Positions 43,895-52,583 of a DNA stretch of 52,960 nt are shown in pieces. Made by a program: the position numbers and the translations under genes. Within the stretch, counting starts at the first letter, position 1, and each line of letters begins with the position of its first letter. Below the pieces are notes generated by a model. The model was given only the letters and a program-made list of their open reading frames with translations. It was not told where the DNA came from and did no database searches. Source of the DNA: CAYXOX01 sp964466745. GTDB taxonomy: Bacteria > Pseudomonadota > Alphaproteobacteria > Rhodobacterales > Rhodobacteraceae. The DNA lies in assembly GCA_964466745.1 (NCBI GenBank), contig CAYXOX010000006.1, positions 1 to 52,960 of the forward strand, written 5' to 3'.

Positions 43895-45121
43895 TCAGGG
43901 GCGGCGATTGCGGCGCCATTTCAGGAGCCGCCCGATCGTGAAGCTCGTGCGCGGCATGTATACGTAGGGCGTGCGGCTCTCCCGGGCCGGGCGCACCCGC
44001 ATCCGCGCGAGGCCGAAGACCACGAGCGCGACATGGCCCGCAGCGATCAGGGCGAACATGGCGCCTGGCCCGTAAGCCTCGATCAGCCCGGAGGCGACGA
44101 GCGGCGCGGCGATGGCCCCGACGGCGAACCAGAACATCAGCGCGGCCGAAAGCTCCACCCGCTCGCCGTCGTCCGCGAAATCGTGGGCATGGCTCGCGGC
44201 GACCGAATAGACCGGGAAGGCCGTGAAGCCGAAGAACGCGGACATGGCGATCACCGCGCCCGGGCCGCTCTCGGCAGTGGCGACCGTGAGGCCGCAGGCG
44301 CCCGCCGCTGCCAGGGACAGGCCGATCAGCACCCAGCGCCTGTCGTAGCGGTCCGCCAGCCAGCCCACCGGAAGCTGTGAAAGCGCGCCGCCGGCCACGA
44401 AGGCAGCGAGGAACAGCCCGATCTGATCGGCCCTGAGGCCCACTTCCTGCCCGTAGACAGGACCGACCATCCTGAACGAGGCGCTGGTGAGCGCCGCCAC
44501 GATGACGCCGACCACGGCGAGCGGCGAGCGCGCGATGGCAAGGCGAGGCGCCAGCCGGGGCGCGAGAGCCGTTTTCGGCTCGGGCAACGAGGTGAGCGTG
44601 AGCGGCAGCAGCGCGGCGCAGCAGATGATCGTGAGCAGGTTGTAGGACACGTAGGAGGCCGGCTCCAGAACCCCGATCAGCAGTTGCGCCACGAGACCGG
44701 CCCCGAGATCGACGGCACGGTAGGCGCCCATGGTCCGGCCGCGGGTGGCATTGGTGACCCGGGCCTGCAGCCAAGCCTCCACCACGGTGTAGCACCCGGC
44801 GACGCTGACGCCGGTGGCCACCCGCATGACCGACCAGGCGTAGGGATCGGGCACCAGCATGTGCGCAGCGAGCGAAAGCACGCCCGCCGCGGTGAAACCG
44901 GCGAACGCGCGCGAATGGCCGACCGTTCCGATCAGGCGCGGCGCCCACCAGCAACCGATGAAGAACCCCACGAAATGGGCCGAGCCCAGGAGCCCGACCT
45001 CGGCCGTCGAGAAGCCGAGCTGCAATCCAGAAAGCGCGTCGAGCGGGCCGAGCCCGCCGGAGGCGATCTGCAGAAGTGCGACCGAGGCGAAGAGCGCGGC
45101 GAGGGAAACGAGCATGCGCAT
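43895..45121 (-). CDS. MFS transporter
   Basis: A protein of about 408 residues with twelve predicted membrane helices. The MFS loop motif between helices 8 and 9 reads GWLADRYDRRW, and the N-terminal half shows the related GSAHFVGFFIGCWWAPRL. The YcaD/MFS_1-like pattern suggests a small-molecule exporter or importer of unknown substrate. The start is most likely ATG at 45121 (or 45115); a GTG at 45145 would give a longer N-terminus. Confidence 0.88.
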   Translation of the reverse strand: MRMLVSLAALFASVALLQIASGGLGPLDALSGLQLGFSTAEVGLLGSAHFVGFFIGCWWAPRLIGTVGHSRAFAGFTAAGVLSLAAHMLVPDPYAWSVMRVATGVSVAGCYTVVEAWLQARVTNATRGRTMGAYRAVDLGAGLVAQLLIGVLEPASYVSYNLLTIICCAALLPLTLTSLPEPKTALAPRLAPRLAIARSPLAVVGVIVAALTSASFRMVGPVYGQEVGLRADQIGLFLAAFVAGGALSQLPVGWLADRYDRRWVLIGLSLAAAGACGLTVATAESGPGAVIAMSAFFGFTAFPVYSVAASHAHDFADDGERVELSAALMFWFAVGAIAAPLVASGLIEAYGPGAMFALIAAGHVALVVFGLARMRVRPARESRTPYVYMPRTSFTIGRLLKWRRNRRP

Positions 45122-45173
45122 GACCCCCGCGATTGAGCACGCCACTCGCGTGCCCGCAAGCGTGGCGCGCCGG

Positions 45174-46409
45174 TCAGGTGGAGCGCAGGGCCGCGCGGCG
45201 TTGGCGGATCATGCCCATCACCAGATCGGCGGACACCCTCGCCCCGTTGCAATCGGGGACGAACGCCGGGCGGAAGGCGAGCAGCCGGTCGAGCGCCGCG
45301 GCGATTTCCGCGGGCGCGGCCTCGCGCGGGAGGGAAAGGGCGAGACCGGCGTCCGAAAACGCCCGCGCGTTCTCGGCCTGCTCGTAGGCAAAAGCGGATT
45401 TCGGGGTGAGCAGAAGCGGCTTGCCCTGAGCCAGCGCCTCCACGGCGACGTTGTATCCCGCAAACGAAACGACCGCATCGGCGGAGGCGATGGCGCCCTC
45501 TAGATCCCGCGTCCGATCCATGATCTGGACGCCCGCACCCGCGCGCGCCACGAGCCCGGCGCGCGCTTCGGCCGGCATCATCGGCCCGCAAACCGCGCGC
45601 ACCGGCACGGAGCGTTGCCGCATCAGGGGAAGCGCGTCGAGCACCCTGTGGAGCCACTCCGCGCCCTCGGTGCTGCCGCCCCCGACGCACAGCAGCAATC
45701 CGCCGCGCGGCTCGGGCGCCGCCGCATGGGATGCACCCCTGCGCCGAACGAAGCCGGTCCGATGGAGTGGCACGCCGCCGATCGCCCGCAAGACCTCCGC
45801 CGGCATGGCTTCCGGCGGGAACACGCGGGGATCGACATGGTGCAGCACCGCGGCGAACCGCGAGGGCAGCATCTCGCGGGCGTGCCCGCATTCCGCGCGC
45901 CCCCCCTCCACGAGCGACTCCAGCCTGGATCGCAGAGAGCAGATGCAGAGCGGCGGCGCCTTCATGAGGGGCAGCTGCCGCATCAGCGGGTCGCAGGCCC
46001 CGCCGAATCGGTTCGGAGCGAACGGATAGAACTCGAAAACGATCGCATCCGGCCGCGTGGCGCGCACCGCCGCAAGAACCTGCGCACCACGGCGGCGGCT
46101 GGTCGCCGCGAAATCGGGCTCCCGTGAAGCGGAACGCGGGTCTGCGCCGTACCGGTACTCCCAGGCGATGGGATCGAGTTGCACGAAACCGATGCCCTCC
46201 GGCGGTTCCCGCCCGGGTATCGGAACGCCGCCCGAAACGAGCGTGACCTCGGCCTCGCAACTCATCGCAACCGCAAGCGCCTCGGCGCGGGAGGCATGAC
46301 CGATCCCCGTTCCATGCTGGTAGATCACCATGATGCGGGGCCTTTCGCCGCGCGCCGCGGCGCGCGCGATCCCCCGGCCCGGGTCCATCGTCGCGTTTTC
46401 GAGCGCCAT
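45174..46409 (-). CDS. GT-B-like glycosyltransferase family protein
   Basis: A protein of about 411 residues with a two-Rossmann-fold pattern similar to GT28/MurG enzymes. The N-terminal half has IMVIYQHGTGIGHASRA (glycine-rich loop with His), and the C-terminal half has LLLCVGGGSTEGAEW, SADAVVSFAGYNVAVEAL and GKPLLLTP, the usual nucleotide-sugar-binding region. It has no signal peptide. The start is set at ATG 46409, six bases after the stop of the UPF0173 gene; an internal ATG at 46331 gives a more compact N-terminus. The donor and acceptor are unknown. Confidence 0.78.
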   Translation of the reverse strand: MALENATMDPGRGIARAAARGERPRIMVIYQHGTGIGHASRAEALAVAMSCEAEVTLVSGGVPIPGREPPEGIGFVQLDPIAWEYRYGADPRSASREPDFAATSRRRGAQVLAAVRATRPDAIVFEFYPFAPNRFGGACDPLMRQLPLMKAPPLCICSLRSRLESLVEGGRAECGHAREMLPSRFAAVLHHVDPRVFPPEAMPAEVLRAIGGVPLHRTGFVRRRGASHAAAPEPRGGLLLCVGGGSTEGAEWLHRVLDALPLMRQRSVPVRAVCGPMMPAEARAGLVARAGAGVQIMDRTRDLEGAIASADAVVSFAGYNVAVEALAQGKPLLLTPKSAFAYEQAENARAFSDAGLALSLPREAAPAEIAAALDRLLAFRPAFVPDCNGARVSADLVMGMIRQRRAALRST

Positions 46410-46414
46410 CCGGC

Positions 46415-47104
46415 TCAGAACTCCATCGGCTCCATCACCTCGGGCGTGCGCACGTCCACGCCCGGCAAGCCGTCCACAAGCTCCTGGGCCGACTGCGCGA
46501 GCAGTGGGAAGGTCTTGTAGTGATAGGGAATCACCGTCTTGAACTCGAAGAAGCTGCGCGCGGCATAGGCAGCGCGCGCCATGTCCATGGTGAAATGCCC
46601 GCCGGCGCTGAGGATGCCTATGTCGGGCGCGTGCAGATCGTTGAAGATCTTCATGTCGGCCATCACGTCGGTGTCGCCCGAGACATAGATCGTGAGGCCC
46701 TCGCCGGCGATCATCAGGCCGGCCTCGCCGCCGACGTAGATCGGGCCGTCGCGCCCCGTGACCGAGGACGAATGCGTGGCGTTGACCATCGTCACCGCGA
46801 CATCGCCGATGCGCACCGTGCCGCCCTTGTTGAACCCCACCGTCTCGACACCTTCCTCGGCGAGAAACGAGGTCAGCTCGAAGATTCCGTAGACGACGGC
46901 GCCGGTGGCACGCGCCGTTTCCACCGCTTCGCTCGCGTGGTCGAAATGGCCGTGCGTCAGCAGGATCGCCGTTGCGCCTGCGCGGGCCTCCTCGAGCCGG
47001 GCATCGGGAAACGAGGGATTGCCGCCGAACCACGGATCGACAAGCAGCACCTCGCCCGCGATCTCGATGCGCAGGCTCGAATGGCCGAGCCAGGTGATCT
47101 TCAT
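46415..47104 (-). CDS. UPF0173 metal-dependent hydrolase (metallo-beta-lactamase fold)
   Basis: A protein of 229 residues matching the UPF0173 family in length and motifs: LGHSS near the N-terminus (His8), the zinc motif HGHFDH (51-56), NATHSSS and the GDTDVMADM region. The start ATG at 47104 is close to the divergent ceramidase-family gene. The family hydrolyses unknown, possibly lactone or phosphodiester substrates. It is directly upstream of the glycosyltransferase-like gene. Confidence 0.92.
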   Translation of the reverse strand: MKITWLGHSSLRIEIAGEVLLVDPWFGGNPSFPDARLEEARAGATAILLTHGHFDHASEAVETARATGAVVYGIFELTSFLAEEGVETVGFNKGGTVRIGDVAVTMVNATHSSSVTGRDGPIYVGGEAGLMIAGEGLTIYVSGDTDVMADMKIFNDLHAPDIGILSAGGHFTMDMARAAYAARSFFEFKTVIPYHYKTFPLLAQSAQELVDGLPGVDVRTPEVMEPMEF

Positions 47105-47168
47105 TGATGCGTCCCTCCTCGCTTCCGGTTAATCCGAGCGTATCAGGCACGCGCATCGGGGCAAGTCG

Positions 47169-47831
47169 ATGGAACTCACCCGGCAGATCGATATCTACTG
47201 CGAACGTACCGACCTGAGCTTCTGGTCGGAGCCGGTCAACGCGGTGAGCAACCTCGCGTTCCTCATCGCAGCTCTGGTGATGTGGCAGCGCACGCGCGGA
47301 GAGAATCTGCCCATCGCCACTGCCCTCGTGGCCTTCCTTGCGCTCACCGGCGTGGGCTCGACGCTCTGGCACACCTTCGCGGCGGTCTGGTCGGTCATGC
47401 TCGACGTGCTGGGGATCTTCCTCTTCTCGATCACCTACGTTTTTGCCGCCAACCGCGATTTCTGGCGCCTGCCCCTCTGGACGGCCATCGGGGCGACCGC
47501 GCTGTTCTTCCCCTACGCGGCGGCCGTGAGCTGGGCGGTGGAGTTCGTTCCGTTCCTGCGGATCTCCGGCAGCTACTGGTCGCTCGCCCTGCTGATCGCG
47601 CTCTATGCCGCCGCACTGGCGCGACGGGCCCCGGCAACGGCGCGCGGCCTCGCGCTGGGTGCAGGCATCCTGGTGATCTCGCTCGTCTTCCGCTCCCTCG
47701 ACGAAACGGTCTGCGAGAACATCAGCATCGGGACGCATTTCATGTGGCATCTGCTCAACGGCGTGATGCTGGGCTGGATGATCGAGGTCTATCGCCGGCA
47801 CATGGTTGCGAGCCGCGCGGGCGCGGTCTAA
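47169..47831 (+). CDS. ceramidase family membrane protein
   Basis: A protein of 220 residues with about seven membrane helices, matching the alkaline ceramidase family (CREST superfamily). It begins DIYCERTDLSFWSEPVNAVSN, then VGSTLWHTFAAVWSVMLDV (His/Asp), and ends with THFMWHLLNG, giving the conserved His/Asp zinc ligands. Members hydrolyse ceramides in eukaryotes; in bacteria the substrate may be another N-acyl lipid. It is 33 bp upstream of gatC on the same strand. Confidence 0.88.
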   Translation: MELTRQIDIYCERTDLSFWSEPVNAVSNLAFLIAALVMWQRTRGENLPIATALVAFLALTGVGSTLWHTFAAVWSVMLDVLGIFLFSITYVFAANRDFWRLPLWTAIGATALFFPYAAAVSWAVEFVPFLRISGSYWSLALLIALYAAALARRAPATARGLALGAGILVISLVFRSLDETVCENISIGTHFMWHLLNGVMLGWMIEVYRRHMVASRAGAV

Positions 47832-47864
47832 ACGCTGCCCGATCAGGAGCGGAGACACCTCGAG

Positions 47865-48152
47865 ATGTCGATCGATACCGAGACAGCACGACGCGTCGCC
47901 AAACTGGCGCGCATCCGGGTGGAGGAAGAGGAGCTTCCGGCGCTCGCGGCGGAGTTCAACACCATCCTCGGCTTCATCGAGGAGCTTGCGGAATTCGATG
48001 TCGAGGGGATCGAGCCGATGGTCTCGGTGACGCCGATGCGCCTCAAGCGCCGCGACGACATCGTGACCGACGGCAACCGCCAGGCACAGGTGCTCGCCAA
48101 CGCGCCCGACGCGCGGGAGGGTTTTTTCGCCGTTCCGAAGGTGGTGGAATGA
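47865..48152 (+). CDS. gatC: Asp-tRNA(Asn)/Glu-tRNA(Gln) amidotransferase subunit GatC
   Basis: A protein of 95 residues, the standard GatC length, with the family pattern VAKLARIRVEEEEL...LAAEFNTILGFIEEL and the C-terminal LANAPDAREGFFAVPKVVE. It stabilises GatA-GatB in the complex that converts misacylated Glu-tRNA(Gln) and Asp-tRNA(Asn). The ATG at 47865 has AGGAG in its leader. The stop overlaps the gatA start (ATGA). GatB is not in the window. Confidence 0.97.
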   Translation: MSIDTETARRVAKLARIRVEEEELPALAAEFNTILGFIEELAEFDVEGIEPMVSVTPMRLKRRDDIVTDGNRQAQVLANAPDAREGFFAVPKVVE

Positions 48153-49642
48153 TGACGGGCGACCTTGCGACCCTGACCATTGCCGAGGCGCGCGACGGGC
48201 TCCGCGCCGGCCAGTTCACCGCGGCTGAGCTCACCGAAGCGTGTCTGCGCGCCAGCGAAGCGGCCGGCGCACTCAACGCCTTCGTGCACCCCACCGCCGA
48301 GATCGCGCACGCGCAGGCCGAAGCGGCGGATGCCCGGCTGCGCAGCGGCGATGCACCCGCGATGTGCGGCATTCCGATCGGCGTGAAGGATCTCTTCTGC
48401 ACCAAGGGCGTGGCAAGTCAGGCCGGCTCGCGCATTCTCGAAGGGTTCCGGCCGGAGTACGAAAGCACCGTAACCCGGCAACTCTTCGAGGCCGGGGCGG
48501 TGATGCGGGGCAAGCTCAACATGGACGAGTTCGCCATGGGCAGCTCGAACGAGACGAGCACCTACGGCAATGCCGTCAACCCCTGGCGCCGCGGTGGCGA
48601 CTCGGCGCCGCTCACGCCCGGCGGCTCGTCGGGCGGCTCGGCGGCAGCGGTCGCGGCCGATCTCTGCCTTGCCGCGACCGGCACCGACACCGGGGGCTCG
48701 ATCCGGCAGCCGGCGGCCTTCACCGGGATCACCGGGCTCAAGCCCACCTACGGGCGCTGCTCGCGCTGGGGCATCGTGGCCTTCGCCTCCTCGCTCGACC
48801 AGGCCGGGCCGATGACGAAGACGGTACGCGACGCCGCGATCATGCTGGCCGCGATGGCGGGCCATGATCCGCTCGACAGCACTTCGGTCGATCTCGCCGT
48901 GCCCGATTTCGAGGCCGCGCTCACCGGCGACATCCGCGGCAAGACCATCGGCATCCCCCGTGAATACCGCATGGAAGGCATGCCCGAGGAGATCGAGGTG
49001 CTCTGGGCCCGCGGGCGCGACATGCTCGCAGACGCGGGCGCGCGGATCGTGGACATCTCGCTTCCCCACACGAAATACGCCCTTCCCGCCTACTACGTGA
49101 TCGCGCCCGCAGAAGCCTCCTCGAATCTCGCGCGCTACGACGGCGTGCGCTTCGGCCATCGCGCGCGGCTCGCGCAGGGCGACGGCGTGACGGAAATGTA
49201 CGAGAAGACCCGTGCGGAAGGCTTCGGCGCGGAGGTCAAGCGCCGTGTGATGATCGGCACCTACGTGCTCTCGGCGGGGTTCTATGACGCCTACTACAAC
49301 CGCGCCCGCAAGGTGCGCGCGCTCATCAAGCGGGACTTCGACGAGGCCTTCGCCGCCGGCGTCGACGCGATCCTGACCCCGGCAACCCCATCGGCCGCCT
49401 TCGGGTTGGGCGAGATGAGCGAGGCCGATCCGGTGCAGATGTATCTCAACGACGTTTTCACCGTGACGGTGAACCTCGCCGGGCTGCCCGGCATCGCGGT
49501 GCCCGCCGGGCTCGACGCGCAGGGCCTGCCGCTGGGGCTGCAGCTCATCGGCCGCCCGTGGGAAGAGGCCGACCTGCTGAACACCGCCTATGCTCTGGAA
49601 GAGGCGGCAGGTTTTGTGGCAAAACCCGAGAAGTGGTGGTAA
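48149..49642 (+). CDS. gatA: Asp-tRNA(Asn)/Glu-tRNA(Gln) amidotransferase subunit GatA
   Basis: A protein of 497 residues. The amidase catalytic triad Lys80 (GVKDLF), Ser160 (GGSSGGS) and Ser184 (TGGSIRQPA) is intact, so it should release ammonia from glutamine for tRNA-dependent amidation. Either ATG at 48149 or the next codon at 48152 could start translation. It is coupled to gatC. Length and motifs are as expected for alphaproteobacterial GatA. Confidence 0.97.
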   Translation: MMTGDLATLTIAEARDGLRAGQFTAAELTEACLRASEAAGALNAFVHPTAEIAHAQAEAADARLRSGDAPAMCGIPIGVKDLFCTKGVASQAGSRILEGFRPEYESTVTRQLFEAGAVMRGKLNMDEFAMGSSNETSTYGNAVNPWRRGGDSAPLTPGGSSGGSAAAVAADLCLAATGTDTGGSIRQPAAFTGITGLKPTYGRCSRWGIVAFASSLDQAGPMTKTVRDAAIMLAAMAGHDPLDSTSVDLAVPDFEAALTGDIRGKTIGIPREYRMEGMPEEIEVLWARGRDMLADAGARIVDISLPHTKYALPAYYVIAPAEASSNLARYDGVRFGHRARLAQGDGVTEMYEKTRAEGFGAEVKRRVMIGTYVLSAGFYDAYYNRARKVRALIKRDFDEAFAAGVDAILTPATPSAAFGLGEMSEADPVQMYLNDVFTVTVNLAGLPGIAVPAGLDAQGLPLGLQLIGRPWEEADLLNTAYALEEAAGFVAKPEKWW

Positions 49643-49701
49643 CACGCGCTCAGAGGCCGGAACACGGCCCGTTGAACGCTCCGAGAGGCACGGGTAGCAA
49701 G

Positions 49702-50406
49702 ATGCGCGCAGCATTGTTCGTCGCAGGATTTCTGGCCGTTTCGGCCTGCGCACCAACCGTGCCGAACAGCGCGGCGGGTGTCGGTTTCGGCGATTACGAC
49801 GCCTACCAGAGCCGCCAGGCCGAGCGAGAGGCCGCGCTGGCCGGTCTGCGGCAGGCTCGAGGAGAGGCGGGGTTTGCAGGCGCGCCGCAATCCGACGAGC
49901 AACAGCTCGCCGCCGAGGCACTTGCCGCCGTGCGCCCCGGAACCGTGCTCGACACCGGCCCCGTCGTGCCGCAGGGCGCCGCGGCGCCGGCCGGCATCGG
50001 CCCCACGACGCCGCGGATCTCCGACGAGCAGGACTTCGACGCCGTGGCCGCGCGCGAGACGATCGAGAGCGATGCCGAACGGCTGCGGCGCCAGGCAGCC
50101 CAGTACCAGATCGTGGAGCCCGAGGCGCTTCCGCAGCGCAGCGGCGGGTCGCGGCCGAACATCGTGCGATACGCGCTCGACACCACCCACCCGGTGGGCG
50201 CGAAGATCCATCCGCGTTCCAACCTTGTGGGCAGCCGCGACCGTACCCTGCGCAACTGCGCGTCCTATGTTTCGCCCGATCTGGCGCAGGAGGATTTCCT
50301 CGCCCGCGGCGGGCCCCAGCGCGACCGGCGCGGCCTCGACCCCGATGGCGACGGATACGCCTGCGGCTGGGATCCGACGCCGTTCCGCGCGGCCCTCGGA
50401 AACTGA
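49702..50406 (+). CDS. lipoprotein with C-terminal DxDxDG calcium-type motif
   Basis: A protein of 234 residues. The signal peptide ends in a lipobox (VSAC, lipidation at about Cys16). The middle is Ala/Glu/Gln-rich and probably extended. The C-terminal third has RNCASYVSPDLAQEDFLARGG, then DPDGDGYACGWDP, which resembles an excalibur-type calcium loop and has a pattern shared with small secreted Rhodobacteraceae proteins. The ATG at 49702 is used. Its stop touches the amidase gene start, so they may work together at the cell wall. Confidence 0.85.
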   Translation: MRAALFVAGFLAVSACAPTVPNSAAGVGFGDYDAYQSRQAEREAALAGLRQARGEAGFAGAPQSDEQQLAAEALAAVRPGTVLDTGPVVPQGAAAPAGIGPTTPRISDEQDFDAVAARETIESDAERLRRQAAQYQIVEPEALPQRSGGSRPNIVRYALDTTHPVGAKIHPRSNLVGSRDRTLRNCASYVSPDLAQEDFLARGGPQRDRRGLDPDGDGYACGWDPTPFRAALGN

Positions 50407-51089
50407 CGGAGCCGATCTCCCCGAACTACGGCCCGCGCCGCAACGGCGCGCGCCCCGACATCGTTGTGGTGCACTACACGGCCATCGCGAGCTACGCCGA
50501 GGCACGCGCACGGCTTTGCGACCCGCAGCACCAGGTTTCCGCGCACTGGCTGGTGGGCCTCGACGGGCGTTCCGAAATGCTGGTGCCCGAGGCGGCCCGT
50601 GCCTGGCACGCGGGAGCAGGCGCCTGGGGCGAGGTGGACGACGTGAATTCCCGCTCCATCGGTATCGAGCTGGTCGCCACCGGCAGCCACCCCTTCCCAG
50701 AACCGCAGATGACCCGCCTCGAAACCCTTCTCGAAGGGGTGCTCGGCCGCCACGGAATACCGCCGTGGCGCGTTATCGCGCATTCCGATCTCGCGCCCCA
50801 TCGCAAGGCCGATCCCGGCCCGCGATTCGACTGGCGCCGCCTCGCGCTCAGGGGGCTTTCGGTGTGGCCCGGCGCGGGCGGTGATCCGTGCGCCCCGCTT
50901 GCAGCTTCGCTGGCCGCCATCGGCTACCGTGCGCCCGCGGCACATCCCGAAACGCCCGATCTTCTGCTGCGTGCATTCCGTCTGCGGTTCCGGCCCTGGG
51001 CAACCGGCCCGGAAGACGCGACGGACCGTGCCCTCGCGGACGATCTCGCCCGGCGCTTCGCGGTTGACCGGGCGCCGCGCCGCGCCTAG
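50403..51089 (+). CDS. N-acetylmuramoyl-L-alanine amidase, AmpD-like
   Basis: A protein of about 228 residues of the amidase_2 family. Zinc ligands and catalytic residues are suggested by VVHYTA (His), ARAWHAG, SIGIELV (Glu) and HSDLAPHRKADPGP (His/Lys/Asp). It trims anhydro-muropeptides or wall peptides. The conserved family start region SPNYGPRR lies upstream of the first GTG at 50466, so the true start must be earlier; a CTG at 50403 overlapping the lipoprotein stop (CTGA) fits best but is a rare codon. It has no signal peptide and is probably cytosolic. Confidence 0.87.
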   Translation: MTEPISPNYGPRRNGARPDIVVVHYTAIASYAEARARLCDPQHQVSAHWLVGLDGRSEMLVPEAARAWHAGAGAWGEVDDVNSRSIGIELVATGSHPFPEPQMTRLETLLEGVLGRHGIPPWRVIAHSDLAPHRKADPGPRFDWRRLALRGLSVWPGAGGDPCAPLAASLAAIGYRAPAAHPETPDLLLRAFRLRFRPWATGPEDATDRALADDLARRFAVDRAPRRA

Positions 51090-51098
51090 GTGGAACGT

Positions 51099-51471
51099 GC
51101 GCGGAAGGTCGGGTGGCCGCGGCGGAGGGGCCCCAGGGCACCCGTCGTCGAGGAAAGTCCGGACTCCACGAAGCGACGGTGCCGGGTAACGCCCGGCCGG
51201 GGCAACCCGAGGGAAAGCGCCACAGAGAACAGACCGCTCTCGTTCGCGGGAGCAAGGGTGAAACGGTGGGGCAAGAGCCCACCGCGGGGCCGGCAACGGC
51301 CCTGGCACGGCAAGCCCCACCGGGAGCAATGCCAAATAGGGATCCCACGTGGGCGGCCTTGGCCCGGGGTCCGGGTCGGCAGCTTGAGCGACCGGGCAAC
51401 CGGTCGCCTAGAGGAATGGCCATCGGCGGGGGCGACCCCGTTACAGAATCCGGCTTACAGGCCATCCGCGC
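51099..51471 (+). ncRNA. rnpB: RNase P RNA (class A)
   Basis: The conserved core is clear: GAGGAAAGTCCGGACTCCA near 51150-51170 (P4/J regions) and the 3' partner ACAGAATCCGGCTTACAG at about 51443-51460. Terminal bases GCGCGGA (51099) and TCCGCGC (to 51471) pair as P1. Length near 373 is usual for alphaproteobacteria. Short frames inside it are not genes. Confidence 0.95.
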
Positions 51472-51503
51472 AATCCTGTCCAGCTCTTGAACGAAGCGCG
51501 CCC

Positions 51504-51518
51504 GCGCCCGTTGGGCGC
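51504..51518 (+). terminator. possible rnpB terminator hairpin
   Basis: GCGCCC (51504-51509), loop GTT, GGGCGC (51513-51518) form a perfect six-pair stem 33 bases after the rnpB 3' end. It is followed by CCCCTTC, a weak U-tract, so termination may be partial. Confidence 0.4.
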
Positions 51519-51583
51519 CCCTTCACGGAGGGCTTCGCCACGCCGCGGAGTGATGCGGTCGTCCGCGGCGCAGGCAAGGTGGG

Positions 51584-52498
51584 TCAGCGCCGGAAGAGGC
51601 GTTTGAGAGTGGCCCATTGGCTGAGCCCCATTCCCGCGAGCACGAGTGTGAACGCGAGCAAAAAGGTGGGGGGCAGGGCCTCGCCCAGCAGGGCCACGCC
51701 GAGCAAGACCGAAACCACCGGCACGATGTAGTTCACCAGGCTCATGAAGGTGGAGCCTGCGCCGCGAATAAGCGCGATGCGCAGGAGCGTGGCCGCGGCA
51801 GTGGGCAGCAGGCCGAGCACCGCGAGGGCGGTGAGTGTCGGGGCGTCGGGGAGGGGCGGGGGCCCTTCCGTTGCGTAGGCGACCGGAACGACCACGAAGG
51901 TGCCGAACATGAGCTGCACCGCGCCCAGCCCGATCGGATCGACGGGGGGGAGCCGCTGCATCTGAACCGCGCTTATCGCGTAGCAGGCTGCGGCCCCGAG
52001 GCAGGCGAGCCGGCCTGCCGTTTCGCCCGCGAGCCCGGTAGAGGCGAAGGCGCCCGGCCCGACCAGAGCGACGACACCCGCGAACCCGATGGCGAACCCC
52101 GCGAGCTTGCGCGGTGTCAGCCGTTCGCCGGGCACGAGCACATGCGCGAGTGGCAGGATCATGATCGCCACGGTGGCCATGGAGACGCCGGCGAAACCGG
52201 ATGTGACCGTTTTCTGCCCCCAGCTCAACAACATGAAGGGTACGGCGGTGGAAAACACGCCGATGAACGCGAGCCATCCCCAATCGGCCGGATGCGCCGG
52301 GCCATGAAACAGCCGCGCGCCACGCAGAAGCCAGATGAGCGAGATCAGGAGGGTGGCGAAACCGATCCGCGCCGCGGCGAGCCAGAAGGGCGTAATGCCC
52401 CGCAAAGCGATCTCGATCACAATGAAGGTGGTGCCCCAGACAAGGCCGAGGGCGATGAGCATGACCCAGCTTCTGGCGGTGATCTGAGCTTCGAGCAT
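51584..52498 (-). CDS. EamA/DMT family transporter
   Basis: A protein of 304 residues with ten membrane helices arranged as two EamA repeats (first VWGTTFIVIEIALRGITPFWLA..., second AAACYAISAVQMQRLPP...). RhaT/YdcZ-like metabolite exporters have this form. The ATG at 52498 (MLEAQ) was chosen; a longer in-frame beginning has no ribosome site. The gene is convergent with rnpB and follows ilvC across a bidirectional terminator. Substrate unknown. Confidence 0.9.
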   Translation of the reverse strand: MLEAQITARSWVMLIALGLVWGTTFIVIEIALRGITPFWLAAARIGFATLLISLIWLLRGARLFHGPAHPADWGWLAFIGVFSTAVPFMLLSWGQKTVTSGFAGVSMATVAIMILPLAHVLVPGERLTPRKLAGFAIGFAGVVALVGPGAFASTGLAGETAGRLACLGAAACYAISAVQMQRLPPVDPIGLGAVQLMFGTFVVVPVAYATEGPPPLPDAPTLTALAVLGLLPTAAATLLRIALIRGAGSTFMSLVNYIVPVVSVLLGVALLGEALPPTFLLAFTLVLAGMGLSQWATLKRLFRR

Positions 52499-52534
52499 GC
52501 CGTCCAAGTGCCACGCAAACGCCTGCACCGCAAC

Positions 52535-52565
52535 GAAAAAAGGGCCCGCGTACGGGCCCTTTTCG
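52535..52565 (-). terminator. intrinsic terminator after ilvC
   Basis: A perfect 11-base inverted repeat, AAAAGGGCCCG (52538-52548) with CGGGCCCTTTT (52553-52563), around a four-base loop. On the minus strand it ends in six U's, directly downstream of the ilvC stop. It would end ilvC transcription and partly insulate the DMT gene. Confidence 0.9.
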
Positions 52566-52583
52566 CAACCGATCGGACAGCCG

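Noticed and set aside
51090..51731. Open frames overlapping the region after the amidase gene.
   Set aside because: They are explained by the RNase P RNA and read as low-complexity Arg/Gly-rich peptides.
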